64,000 nt of DNA from Burhinus oedicnemus (taxonomy: Eukaryota > Chordata > Aves > Charadriiformes > Burhinidae): assembly GCA_008921705.1 (NCBI GenBank), contig VFFE01007583.1:1374827-1438826 (forward strand), given 5' to 3'. The notes below the pieces were generated by a model. That model searched no databases, was not told the origin of the DNA, and was given only the letters and a program-made list of their open reading frames with translations. Both the position numbers and the translations under genes were made by a program. Shown here piece by piece: positions 14,417 to 26,688 of this stretch. Numbering within the stretch: position 1 is the first letter of the stretch; every line of letters starts with the position of its first letter.

Positions 14417-14480
14417 ATTTCGGTGTGATCTTTGGTGTAGCTATGTGATTTCAGTGTGATCTATGATGTAGTGTTTATGA
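14417..14480. repeat. Imperfect ~31-bp tandem repeat
   Basis: Two units share the pattern TTTC(G/A)GTGTGATCTNTGNTGTAG followed by a GT-rich end. They differ at several positions, so the duplication is older than the one at 12.2 kb. It lies 60 to 120 bp past the donor end of the candidate exon at 14541-14838, so on the minus strand it would sit inside the following intron. Confidence 0.6.
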
Positions 14481-14540
14481 CTAAATTGTTTAGTGGAATT
14501 AAAAAAAAAGAAACTTGGCAAGAAGTCCCACTCCACTTAC

Positions 14541-14838
14541 TTAACCCTATATGATAGTCAGTGAACCTGGAAACTGTGTAGGCAGGTAGGACAGTTATCA
14601 GTTTGCTTTGTATCATACTGGAAAGTAGTTCTGCCGAAAAATATGTCCTGACGGTTGGTCTATGGGATGTCAGAATAAGACGATTTTTTGGTGAAGATAT
14701 TCTGGCAAAATTGGCTGGCATAAATAAGCCTTTGATTCGTAGAGTTATAAATTTCAGTTGATTTCGTATACTGTGTGTCTGGCTATAACTTTCAATGTGG
14801 ATTAAATCTCCCAATTTATATCTACAAACAGCCAACAC
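14541..14838 (-). CDS. Candidate internal coding exon, unknown protein
   Basis: This is the longest open exon candidate in the window. Read on the minus strand, a strong acceptor (CTGCTTTCTTCCTTAG, ending at 14839) is followed at once by 99 open codons plus one base. The donor AA|GTAAGTGG starts at 14540. The frame is phase 0 at its start and phase 1 at its end, and the acceptor's own TAG closes the frame upstream. The peptide begins VLAVCRYKLGDLIHIE and ends RFTDYHIGL. It is mixed hydrophobic/polar with no membrane segment, coiled coil or motif I recognise. About five CpGs in 298 bp stand out against CpG-poor surroundings, as expected of selected coding sequence. No homologue is recognised, and chance remains possible. 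Confidence 0.45.
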
Positions 14839-17086
14839 CTAAGGAAGAAAGCAGGGGTATTAACAGCTGTATGCAGGTGCTTCTGTTTGACATTGAAGCC
14901 TGCTGAGTGACTTTCCAGTAATAGCTCCTTGCCCATCAGCCCCCAGGGGAGACGAGACTGCCAAACACCCTGCAGAAGAGGCTGACAGGACCAGGTACTG
15001 ATTTTAAAATATGGCACGCTCTCTAATTTTCAGGTGATCCCTGAAGGGTTAACTTGCTCATTTGGATTGTTTCTACGTAGCATGCTTCTGGGACAAATGT
15101 ATGTAAAAGAATGGAGAGACTGTGAGGGGACCTACTGCTTGCTGGGGAAGCCTGGAAAACATTATGTTGTAAGAGAATTGTTCAGGACCCTGACAGATAC
15201 CTACTCCATGCAGCGTTCGTTTTCTACGTAAACCAGTCCTCTTTCTATGACGGGCTGTAACGTATAATTCAGCTGGTTTATGCCAGTCACTCAAAGGTGC
15301 AATTCTTTACATCTTTGTTTCCCAACCAAATACATCAATAACAATGATAATGAACATAATTACATTTCAATTATTCATAGCCAATCTATTAGTTATACTA
15401 AGTAGTCTTTATTTCCTGTGCTGTAGCTTTCACTGTGGGCTAAGTTAAGTTTAATCATCTCAGATTGCTAAAAGCATATGCAACAACATTTACCACAGTA
15501 ACTTGTGTGAGTTTTTAATTCAATTTAAACAACTCTCCATCTTGAGAGCTGTTTGTATTCCCATTGTCTTGACTGCATGGGAATATTACAATAAAGTAAA
15601 ATAAAAATATAATAATAAAATAACTCTCTCTTTCAAGCTGCTTGCAACCTCTTACTCAAGGTTCACTTTTCCCACGCCTCCTTGAAGAAATTTCCTAATA
15701 TGCTGATTTCTACACTAGGATGATCTGCTGGGGTAACTTAAGACATTGGTTTAGTGGCATCTGGGAAAAGTCTCTGCTTTCAGTCAGATGTGACTGGAAT
15801 TCATCATAGATCAATGTTTACTCTGAGAGAGAAAAATAGTCTCTGACCTAATACAGGTTGGGATTTTTTTCCTTTCTCTGTCAGTACCACACCACCACAT
15901 GGACGCTTACGGGCATTCATGTAATATTCCTCATCCATTTTTTTTTCCTAGTACAAAGCTCTCTTTTAACAATAAGACATTTATGAAATATTTCAGGAAC
16001 TTCAGCTATGGGAAATTAATTACTTGAACCATAAACTTGTATATTATCATCCTACAGTGAACAAAGACAAGATTTTAATGCAAAACCAGTACATTTTGTA
16101 CGTACATAATCAGTTTGACATCTAACTGACTCCATAAGTGTAACCATATCCCTTTTTTAATGCATGAAGTAGGAAGCATAGTTTAGCTTTGTTGTAATTA
16201 AGTCCCTGCTGGTTTAATTGTCAGCCAGTTCTCTGTGGGACATACTGGAGTTGTTTAGAGATGCTAAGTTTATGTTAGAGCAAAAACAAAACAAAAAAAA
16301 CCAAACAAAAAAAGGTATGGGGCTGTAGAAAACACCCACTAGGAATACAGTTCGTTGCCAAATATCAGTACAGCAAGAGTCCTAACGTACCCTGAAATCA
16401 TGTAGCAAAGCTCTCTTCACTCTGTAGATTCAGGTTAAACTCGACTGATGCACACGCAGATTTATGAATTCTTTAAAGGTCCAGTAAGTTGGAACTCATT
16501 TGCAATTGAAATAAAGTGTTATTTGAAAGTCATTCTCTAAAAAGGGAAAAAATGAAAAAGGAAGAGCTTTTCTGCTGAAGAGTCTCACGCAATTAATTAA
16601 ACCTCTTCTGGAAATAGCATAAGAGCTTACAAATAAATAGTGGTTATTATCAGGAACAAGAGCAACAGTGACAGGACAGCCACATTAATTTCCAGTGACT
16701 AATTGATTTTTAAAAGTTATTCAGAGCATATTATTATAATAGCACTAGATAGTTTAATAAGGAAGAAATGCAAATTGTTTCATTAGCAGACTTTGGTTGC
16801 TACTGTACGTTTCCTCTTGTTCTTTTTAGCTTCTTGAGTGGAAAGGCTACGTCTTTCTCTAATAGGAAGTAAAATCTTTCAAGGTTTCACTTTAAATTAC
16901 AGGGAATTATTTTGGAAAAAATGGATGTGGAACCTATCTACCCACAGATCAAATGTTACTTATTATTTTTCCTTTGTGTTTACCTGTATAGTCTAAGACG
17001 TACTACAGATGAAGATATTCCCACTATTTTCTGATTAAAAATTGTGGGAGGACAAGTGATAAGTAGTAGAGTTGCTATGTGTACTC

Positions 17087-17245
17087 TCAGTGGTTAGAGC
17101 ACTGGAGGAGGAACATTGAGCTGCAGGATTCTGCCACGGACTTTCCGTCCGCTGTTGCAGAAGGTATTTAATCAGTGTTTCCTTAGCTTACCCACTTCCC
17201 AAAAACAGTAGTATTGTGTAATTAAATCAAAGCGCCTTCTACAGT
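17087..17245 (+). repeat. MIR-like / tRNA-derived SINE relic
   Basis: The block starts with AGTGGTTAGAGCACTGG, close to the opening of MIR and related tRNA-derived SINEs (A-box region). In the expected order follow GGATTCTGCCACGGACTTTC, then TGTTTCCTTAGCTTACCCACTTCC, then ATTAAATCAAAGCGCC. MIR has ctctgccact, gtttcctcatctg and gattaaat...aaagcgc in the same order. The spacing is compressed and the middle is diverged, as expected for a relic over 100 million years old. Assignment rests on recalled consensus only. Confidence 0.5.
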
Positions 17246-20200
17246 GACTGGGGGTTATTTTTGCATGGCTCAATGCATGGAGCTTACCAGTGCCTTTTTG
17301 GTGCTTTGAATTAGATTCTGTGTCACTACAACCACTTCACAGTAGGATTCATCACCCTTTATCCACCTAGTAAGTTAGGTGTCTAATCTACTTAATTGCT
17401 CAGGCTACCCCTATGGTAAAGAGAAAGTATCTGTTATTTCCACAGCAACGTTATTAGACATTTATGCAGAGTAGGATAAGTTGCTGCATGGAGATGCCTC
17501 TTTCTCCCACTGTCTACAGAAAGGCCCTAGACAATTAGCGTAGACTAAACATACAATCTTTAAACATCATATGAGATGAATACTGTGCTCATTTCAGGGG
17601 AAATTGCTCTGATGTCCTACATGCTTTTTGTCAATATATTTGGAATTTATTGGGTTTTGTTGTTGTAGGACATGCTGATCACTGCAAATCGGGCTTTCTG
17701 TACCCTCAGAGGTGAAGGTATATGCCTGCTCTGACGAGAGAAAATCTCTTTACGTGGATTACTCACAAAGTGTGAGATCTCACCAGATGTTTTTGCAGTG
17801 GTAGGGAGAATGGACCTGAAATGTAACGAAGAAATAGGTTTCCACAGGACAAGAACTCTTTATCTTTTGGGTTTCCAGAGGCTGAGAGCATTGTTAACTC
17901 CAGGACTATAATTTGTTGGTTAAAATTGGTTTTATCTGTGAGATAAAATTTTTTTAGAACATCTGTCCCCTCTGTCAGAATTTATATAGCAGCTTTATAC
18001 CTTTTACTTTCCCAATAATGTAACTCTTAACACCATCATTTCTAAGGAGTCCAAACTGTCTTTTAGATTTAGTCTTTATTAATGTGTTAGCCCCTGTTTT
18101 CATTATCTTATATTAATTTTTAGTACACTTCTTTCATTTTATTGTATTTAAGCCTTAAATCAATAAAAAGCATAAAAGCTGTGTCGTTTGAGATTGGAGG
18201 AGCTGTCCAATTTTACTAGCCCCTTTGATGATATGATCTAAAATATAAGCTATTATCACAATTATAGCTATAAGAAAAATTTATTTTTTGTTTTTATGGT
18301 GTGGTATGTTTCTTTATTTGTAGAATGACTACTAAAAAAATCAATATGGTAATTGGATTGACAAGCTTCATTTCGTAGTATTAAATTTCATTATATAAAA
18401 ACTAATTTGTCCCATTAGAACTCTAGGGATAACGTAAAATACTTTTATCTTTGATGTCTGCTGTAACTCTTGATGAAACATAAAAGTTAACAGTTTAAGT
18501 AGGCCTTTTATTTCTTTAACGAAATACTACAGCTCAGAAGAATTTTGTGAGCTATTTGTGTAAGCAGGAACAATTCTTAGAATTGCAGAGAACAGCTGAT
18601 TCGAGATAACAAAAATAGTCAGCAAGATGTATGCTTTAACAAATACACTAACCAGTTCTTTTTTTGGTTAAAAGTCAATCAACAGCTATTGCAAAAAAGA
18701 AAAAAAGAAAGATTGTTTAGCAGTTTATCAGACAAAACTCCTGACAGCACTTGACCCTCTTTCCCTGTTTTGCTGTTCAGGTATACTTGAACATTGGGAA
18801 ATATTAATGAGAAGTTCCTCCAGTCAGGAAACAGGATCAGTCATTTTGGCAAATCATTCCCAGTCCCATAGCACAGAAAAGTGCCCCTTGCAATACTCCG
18901 TGCTTTTGGTGAAATTTACAGATGATTCATTGGTCAAAATAAGGGGCTTTCTGTGGAGGAATGGGGAAGTAACAAGCAGCTTAGTGTCTCTAAATGCACT
19001 GTAGGTATGTCTTATCAAATCACTTCATTCTTTCTAGAGTGTAGTTGGATTTCAGATAAAAAACTCACTTCTGGATTTGAAGTAGAACATTACACAAGTT
19101 ACATAGTATTTCAAACTAAGCTTTGGGTCAGTTTAGTGCTTGGAAGCAGAGTGTATAGGTCTGAATCCAATTTAAATCTTACTCAAAGTTTGGGAGTTTT
19201 TGTATTTGCTTAAAATCAGTCTAAATTGGACAGGTACTAACATAAATGCTTCCCAGGCAAAACAGGTAGAGCCAAATGACAGAGTGCACCTCCAAAGCTG
19301 AAAACCCTATGAATATCTGCTAATTTTGCCATGGAGACTACTATAAGGGTACACCTATCTAGCTGATGGTTGAAGTAGTGCACTACTGTCTGTGAGTATT
19401 TCTGCTGATAAAAATGCTCATGTTGTTTAATATTTTGAGAACGGTTTCGCAAAATCACAAAACATTTATTATATTTGTCATACCTCTGGGTGATCTTTGG
19501 GACCCTCTTTCTAAATAATTAAAGACTGAAAGGCATCCAGCAGATAACAAAAGCTGATAGGCAGAGGTATGGTGGAAAAGTGGGAAGAGCTTCCCCAGGT
19601 CTGCTTGCTTTGTTCATTCTCTTCAGCTTTGCTGCTCAACCATCGCTATCACGAACAAGACATTGATTTATATATGTAGGAAAAAAAGTATTTCTAGGGT
19701 AGAATATTCCTATGCCTTTCAATCAACTATGAGTAGTAATCCTTGAAAACAGCTGCATGCACAGAAAACTTCCCCATGATAAGCAACTATGCTACTCCAA
19801 GCTTTGCTTGGATTACTAGTTCTTTTTTTATTTTATTTATTAAGCAGCAGAATATTTCTTCTCTCCTAGGTGCTTTAAGTACCTTTGTGCTAAAGGTTTA
19901 CCTGCAGGAAATTCAGTTTATGTTTAATGCCTTCTTGTAGAGAACAATTTACTTACCATTCTAGCTATGTTCCCTACACAGTGCAGGATAAAATATTACT
20001 TTAAAAATTTTCTTGAAAAAAAGAAAGAAAAAAAATTAGATTTTGGAAGGGACAAATCCTTTTTAACCAGATCTAACCATATCTAAATCATTACTTAGTG
20101 ATCTATAAGGAGAGAGAACAATCTGCTTGGCATGCCCTGTGGAAAATGCACACGTGGTCAGTAAGGTAAAGAGAATTTAAGCTTGTGGAGCTGTGATCAG

Positions 20201-21299
20201 CCTCCTTTTGTCCTCTTCCCAAGCTAAGTGATCTCACTTGCACACCTGTGTGACTTCTGCTGCTTTTTTTGACTATTATGGTGCTGATGGCAGCTTCATC
20301 TGCATTTGGTCACAGAATTTAGGCTTTCATGTAAGCAACGCGAGCTAGATAGGCTGGCTGCTCCTCAGCTCCACATCTTCATAAAGTGCTCATTTGTTCC
20401 TGTCTGTTCCCAGCTGAGAATATTAGCACAGTGGTATTGAGAGTGTTAGCACACCACCACACTGGCATTGCAAATGTCAGCAAGAGCTGCTTGAGCGGCC
20501 TTTTGCTCTATATTGTTATAGGAATCCAGCCTTGGGCCAGACAGCCCAGCAGGAAAGCTTTCTTGAAAGGGTCTCAGACACTCTTCTGGAGGAGCTAAGT
20601 GTGTCGAAGGTCTGTTTTATTAACATCTGTCACTCTGTCTGGGTTTTGTTTTGTTTTTAATTAAGAAAATGGTGTTCAGGCATCAACAGTGCCACAGAGA
20701 TAGTATTGATGGCTGTATATAAATGCCTGAGGTTTATTTGGTTGGCAGTTATGATTCTGTATGTTATTCTTTGATAGATGGTCCTATTCTCCAATCACAA
20801 AATATGCCAAGAGCATGACATACAGGAATCCTCAGCCTTGAGTCTTACTACATTGTCAGATATAATCACCTCTATTTCACACATGAGAAATTAATATTTT
20901 TGTAGTAAAATGCTGACCCCAGCAAATAGTGAAAATAGTCTCCACACTAATGAGACTAATACTCCCAGGGAGGGAAAAGAAGGGTCGTAGATTATCAAAA
21001 TAATTCTTATGGCTTAATTCTTGTTGAACAGATTGGATTCTTAATAGTAAAATGAGTTAATGACTGCTGATGACTATCTTAACTCTTTTTGATAAGGTAA
21101 GACTAAATGAGAACAGGTTTGCTTACTCCTAAGATAAATATTTCAGGTTGTCCTGGATTAATAGGAAGAATGGATAGGTCTTTCTATTCACCTATCCATA
21201 TAAAATATAACAAAATATAACAAAATAGTTCTGCACTAAGGTTGAAGCTTTTTAGAGCTGGGCAGTAGTTCACTAAGAAATCAAGGTTGTCTTGAGACC

Positions 21300-22450
21300 C
21301 TAAAGGTGAACACCTCAGATCATGTGCACTGAGATCTGATTTTTGTGCCAAGCTGTGGCCAGCCGTGCAGCCATTTGAATGCCCATGGGATTAAGCTGTT
21401 TCTTTCACAGTAAATTACACGTTTGCATAGTGGATGCAAAACAACATTTCTGAAGCAGTAAAGGTGCAAAGGAAACCTCTTTTCCAGGAACTTCAGTGAA
21501 GGTGTCCTCATTCTGTCCCCACAATTCAGCCCCTTTGTTAGTCCTCTGCCTTCAGGATCCCTCAGGTTTGTCACTTCGTCACACATGGTTCTGCTTTTCC
21601 ACTGCAGTCCCTCAGAGGAAATGCCCTGGAAGTTCTGCACCTTTGCAGACATCTGGAGAGGGGACCTGCTCATTGGCTTCCTCTCCCGTGCAGCTGCTTT
21701 GCTGTACCAAAGGAGATTTTGTAAAGGTTCCATTCCAGGAACCTCTGAAAAAAAGGGGCTTACCCACCTACTTGAGGTGCCCAGAATGCAGCACTACTGT
21801 GGATGAAGCCTGCCAAAGTGTAACCAAGCTAAATTTAAATTACCATATGACTGACTTTTAATTTAAGAGCTGTGCATTATCCGAGGTGTGAGTTTGTGCA
21901 CACAGCAAAAGTGCATTTATTCAGGCACTCACGTGGTGATGGAGGGACGAGCAGCTCAGGTGCGTTTTGTGACGATGATGTGGCCCAAGGAAAGCAGTGT
22001 GTGGCCTCCCAGTAAAATGCTGTCTGTTGCATGTGTGTGCAGCAGTGAGAGGTGCAGAGCGTGGAGCCATCACCTGTGGCCCTGGAAAAGGCCCCAGTGC
22101 CACAGGGAGGACCTGGGCCACATACTGCCTTGTTGCTTCACAGTTCAGTAACGTGGTTTTACCTGGAGCCACACATTGGTGGCCTGTAACTTCCTCCTTG
22201 TGGCACCCGTTATGTTCGATTTCTTCGTTATTCATCTCTCTTGTTTAAATAGAGTGGAGGAGTCCAAAGGACCTGTGTGGAAGAAGGGCTTGCTTGTTTC
22301 GTGGGGGGCAGAGGCAGAAACTGTAGAAGTCTCATCAGAGACCTGCAGGTCAAGTGCAGAGCCTGGGAGTGCCAGGAGGTCCTGATGGCAGGAAGGGCCT
22401 GAGGACTCGGGGGATGGAGCAGAGCTTGCTACAGCTCAGGAAATGTTTGA
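21300..22450. other. GC-richer patch with overlapping open frames
   Basis: Base composition rises well above the surroundings and CpG is more frequent. Long open frames occur on both strands (21320-21733 minus, 137 codons; 21496-21861 plus, 121 codons; 21921-22235 minus, 104 codons). They overlap one another, have no clear splice sites and no recognisable domain. I read them as a consequence of fewer stop codons in GC-richer DNA. The patch may be a decayed repeat: 21771-21825 resembles an internal CR1 segment. Confidence 0.4.
21771..21825 (-). repeat. Possible short CR1 relic
   Basis: 'ACTTGAGGTGCCCAGAATGC', then 'CACTACTGTGGATGAAGCCT', resembles the antisense CR1 segment 'aggtgcccagaactggacacagtactccaggtgaggcct'. 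The same segment appears in clearer form at 47.84-47.88 kb. Only about 50 bp align by eye, so this is weak. Confidence 0.3.
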
Positions 22451-24639
22451 AGTTACTAAAACGAAGAGTGGGAGCAATGCCTTCAAGGACAGTGAAAAAA
22501 GGAGCAGCGTAGCCACCTTTTACATCTATTCAAGTCTTTCCTAGTCACTTTGAACTTCCTCTGCTTAAGAAGTTAACTATTCTGGTTTGTATTCTCATAA
22601 AACCTGGGTTTTTTTCAAGTTTCAAAGTCTTCTGATCTTCTTTGACGATCTCACTGATGTGAGCTGCTGTCATTCTGCTCTGTGACATGAACATGAGATT
22701 TCAAGTGTGGTATTTGCAGCTAAGGATATTATCATCATCAGTAGCTGTATAGCACCAGAAATTAATTACCATAAGATGTAGCAAATTAACAGTAGAAATA
22801 TGTTCCCTGCATTGTTAATCTTCACTGTATATTAGAAGTACGCAGATGAGCAGGCCAGACTTGGAAATCTGTTTTGTAAATCTTCAGCATAGGGAGCAAA
22901 TGCAAATTAATAAGAACATATGGTTAAACTGCTAATCAGATTAAAGGGTTTGAAAATATTGACAAATTTTATTCATTTACTTCTGGAATCTATATTATGA
23001 AATTACACTTAAGTGAGAAAATATTGATTGGCAGTGGGAAAAAAAGTCACCTGCTAAGCTGAAGGAGTGGCAAAGAGAACAAACCTTACGTTACAGGATG
23101 CATGTTGGTGGGAGACCCATATAATCATTACTAACTATATTGCCAGGCTGAAAAAAATGAGGTTGGAGATGGAATTTGAGGATCAAAACAACACAGTTTC
23201 CCTGATCTCACCTAGAGGAGTAGTGTACAAGTGAGATTCTGAAAGACCTGTCTCCGAAGCGATTAATGTATTAAACATCTGAAAAAGTGCTTAGCAACAG
23301 TTTGTTCAAAAAACTATTACAAACCCATGGAGCTGTGTCCTGTGTTTTTCTCCCCTCTGCATTTAAATGAATATGAGAAAAGAAGAAATATTTATAAAGC
23401 TTTTACTGGAAGAGTGCATGGCAGGGTTTCTAAAGTACTTTCTAATATATGACCTGCCATTTAGAGTGATTGCTTTCCTGTATATGAGTAGAAGAACTTT
23501 ATAAAGGATAAAGGAAATAAAAATGATGTCTAACCTATATGCTTGAGATATAAGAATAAAAAAAGCCCAATGTGTGTATGCATAGATAAGGCCATGGGTT
23601 CTCTTCTACTGTAGTTCTTCTATGGTTTTAGGTGATCTCAGCCAGAATATTTCCCTCTGAGTTATAACTCTGTGAGCTGTGATTAGGGATAAGGTGCAGT
23701 AGCACATCTTTTAATGCGTGTGAATGAGAAGGCAGTCAAATAAGTATTATTCAAGGTCTGTGGGATCTTTCTTCTGAAGTTTGCTTTTTGACAACTGCTA
23801 AAAGAGTAGCTCCTGACAATAATGTCATTTATTACTTTATATACGGAATAAAATATGGAAAAGGAATAAATATACCTTTTGGTGTTTACCTGGGGCTAGA
23901 ATGTTCATAAAGGGAAGGAATTAAGGAAAAGCTTTTAGAAGTACGCAAAGCATACTGAAGCAAACAAAGCCGCTTCCTTTCCCACTCTGTTGTGGTAACT
24001 GCGGGAGGAAGAAGCCAGGTCCCTGTTCTGGTCCGTGAGCTGCTGCTCACACATAAGGGACCTGACATGCATACTCATGTGAGTAAGAGCAGCAGAGACA
24101 CGTTTCCAACTCTGTTACTTACTGCTGCAGAGCTTTTCATATCCTGCCCTCAGGACTACATTCCTTCTTTCTTTAACTGCCGGCGACTCAAAAGCTATGT
24201 ACGGGCTATGTTCTCTAAAAGGTGACCTTCATGGTATAAAGGGATAGAAAAAGCAAAAAAGATCCCCCTCTTTGCAGGGGAACTTGCCAGAAACACACAG
24301 TGTGCAAATAAAGGCAACCAGACTGAAACATGGAGGACCTGGAAAAAAGTGGGTTCAATACTTCAGTCCTCCACAGACCTAATGTCAGTGATCTAAATTA
24401 TGCTGGCCCAGTGGAGCTCTGACTTTGTCTGGGATGATGGCCCTGAAGGACAGTCCATGATTTTTCCTCTGCACTTTGACATGGAAAATGTTTGGAGCTG
24501 GGATATCACATATTTACAAAAATCTGCTATTTATTCTTCATCACCCTGGATCTGTCTAGGGTTTTACTTCTTGAGCTACAGAGGCAACGCTCTGGTTCTC
24601 CTTCCTTTTGGGATATTTAACTTACTGAGATGAAAATGC

Positions 24640-24920
24640 CACCAAGATGGAAAATGAAACACTTAATAAAATTAACTCTCTTTTTATTTCTCTTCCGGAA
24701 AGTATTTAGCTCATTACAAATAGCTGCAGAAAGATTTTATTGTAGATACTTTGAGAAATACGGTTATTGCTTGCAGTTTACTGTTTGTTAATTATTTTAT
24801 CCAGAGTTCTCTAATTAAAAGCTTCTGTCCTTTTCTACCTCTAGTGACTCAGATAAAACAGATAACAATAAAATAAGTTTTAATGAAAAGAATAGAATCC
24901 AATAAGTCAAGTGTACTTTA
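24640..24920. promoter_or_regulatory. Possible conserved non-coding element
   Basis: This AT-rich block has closely spaced motifs typical of developmental enhancers: TTAATTATTTTA, CTAATTAAAAG, GTGACTCAG (AP-1-like) and AGATAAAACAGATAACA (paired GATA sites). No coding frame runs through it. Conservation cannot be judged from one sequence, so this is inference from motif density only. Confidence 0.2.
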
Positions 24921-26091
24921 CCACTAAAACAGTGTGATAAAGACTAGCTGAGATAAACATTCACTGTGTTATCATTATGGTATGCCCAGAAGGACTAAAA
25001 AGATGAAACAACACCATCTGTTTATAGCTGAATTTTCTATTATTAGAAAAAGAATTGTGGTGACCCCAAAGTCGCAATAAAAAGAGGCAACATAAAAAAA
25101 GTTACAGTTTGCTCCTTCTACTACTTCAGCCTCGTCTCTTTCAGAGCCTACAAAAAAGTGTCCCTTACTTGTATCCTCTTAGGGTGTAAACCTTACCCAC
25201 GGGATCACAGTGATAATCTGCAGTATTGTAGAATGGAAAGTCCTCATTCTGTCACTTGAAATACACCAGTCAATTAAGTACTCTCATAGGCTGCTGAATC
25301 ATAATGCACCCTCTCACTCTCTTCTCCCCCTACCCCTCCTTTTATTAAGATGTAAGCATGTAAGGAGGCCTGACCCTATATAGGGATTCTCTCTAAAGGA
25401 TCAAGAATCAGGACATCTTCATGCTCAGCCTGTTATCCAATGTTTGGTGTCTGTTTTCCTCTTGCTTTGTTTTCTGTATTTATGATGAATAATGTATTTA
25501 TCAATTACAGTGGCTTCATTAGCACATAATTCTAGTGGCATAAATGAAACTGGCAGGTACTCCTAATGTGCAAATGTCTGAATGATTGTAAAATCAAAAT
25601 CCAAAGCCTTGCACCATCCATGCTTGGTTAAAGCAGGCATACATTTTCATTCTTAATCTGAAGCACGCGTTAACCTCCCTTCGAATCAAGGTCCAGCCGA
25701 GGTTCTAGTGGTAAATTCCAGGGAGACCATAGAACAAAAAATAACGGTGGCATTTATGTCTGTCTGAAAGCATCTGCTGCCACCTGAGAAAACAACTGGA
25801 GACTAGCCTTTTTTGTCTTTTTCATTCACATAGTTGTTTCAGAACTAGTGTAGTTATGTTCCATGTTGAACAGAATTTTTGTTTTGTGTGATTCGAGCAT
25901 TTCTTTGACACCTGGGTACTTTCTGTGCTTTAGCCTCTCTCTTACCCTATTCTAAGCGTGGATTTACCTTTATATTTTTCAGAATGGGACCTACCATGTA
26001 AACCAGTAAACCACCCTAACAGAAATCTGTAGTGCCTTTTTTTTTTGGTGAAACAGTATGGAAGCTCAATCAGCAATTCAAAGTAAATAAT

Positions 26092-26688
26092 TGGGTCTGG
26101 CAGGGCTGGAGTTAACTTTCTTCATAGCAAGCCCCTATGGTGCTGTGTTTTGAATTTGTGATTAAGTGTTGAAAACACAACAATGTTTTGAGTATTACTG
26201 AGCAGTACTTGCACAGCATTTTCTTTTTTCCCCACTCTTCTCACCCAGCCGTTAGGCTGAGGGTGGGCAAGACGTAGAGAGGGGACACAGCTGGAACAGG
26301 TGATCCAAACTGATCAGAGGGACATTCTGTACTATATGATGTCGTGCTTAGCCATAAAAGCTCAGTGAAAGGAGGAGGAAGGAGGGACATTTGTGGTTAT
26401 GACATTTGTCTTCCCAAGTGACTGTTACACGTGATGAAGCCATGCTTCCTGGGAAGTGGCTGAACAGATGTTTATTCACTACTGCCCATGGGGAGTAGTG
26501 AATAAATACCTTATTTTGCTTTGCTTTGCTTGTGTGCACGGCTTTTGCTTTACCTATTGAACTGCCTTTATCTCAGCCCACAAGTTTCCTCACTTTTCCC
26601 TTTCCGATTCTCTACCCCAGCCCACGGTGGGGGAGCGAGCGAGTGGCTGGCTGGGTGCCTAGTTGCTGGCCAGGCTCAATCCACTGCA
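26092..26688 (+). mobile_element. Solo LTR of an endogenous retrovirus
   Basis: About 597 bp runs from TG (26092) to CA (26688). It has the layout of a widespread avian ERV LTR: GGGCTGGAGTTAACTTTCTTC near the 5' end, GAGGGGACACAGCTGGAACA in mid U3, a TATA-like CCATAAAAGC at 26352-26361, AATAAA at 26501-26506, a TTGCTTTGCTT stretch, CCTTTATCTCAGCCCAC near the R/U5 border, and a GGGGGAGCGAGCGAGTGGCTG block near the 3' end. The AATAAA may be incidental, because the usual polyadenylation motif lies near 26565 and reads TATTGAA here, probably weakened. No gag, pol or env and no second LTR lie within the window, so it is a solo LTR left by recombination. No clean target-site duplication is visible. 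Class (probably ERVL-like) is from memory. Confidence 0.75.

Larger units (their letters stand above)
14839..26091. other. Non-coding stretch, intron or intergenic
   Basis: Apart from a SINE-like relic at about 17.1 kb and the GC-richer patch at 21.3-22.45 kb, I find nothing I can support as a gene. The frame at 15034-15231 on the plus strand follows a plausible acceptor (TCTCTAATTTTCAG) but stops without a donor I trust. 16.57-16.72 kb and 22.88-22.99 kb are AT-rich blocks with several TAATTA-like motifs. These could be regulatory, but I see no decisive pattern. 24.64-24.92 kb is listed separately. Confidence 0.55.

Noticed and set aside
14027..17100. tRNA gene search around SINE-like A-box sequence
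   Set aside because: No cloverleaf or intact B box; the match is to a decayed SINE, not a functional tRNA.
21320..21861. 137-codon minus and 121-codon plus frames
   Set aside because: They overlap on opposite strands in a GC-richer patch, with no domain and no good splice boundaries.
26092..26688. Frames inside the LTR (for example 26526-26795 plus)
   Set aside because: They lie in LTR U5 sequence and have no gene context.
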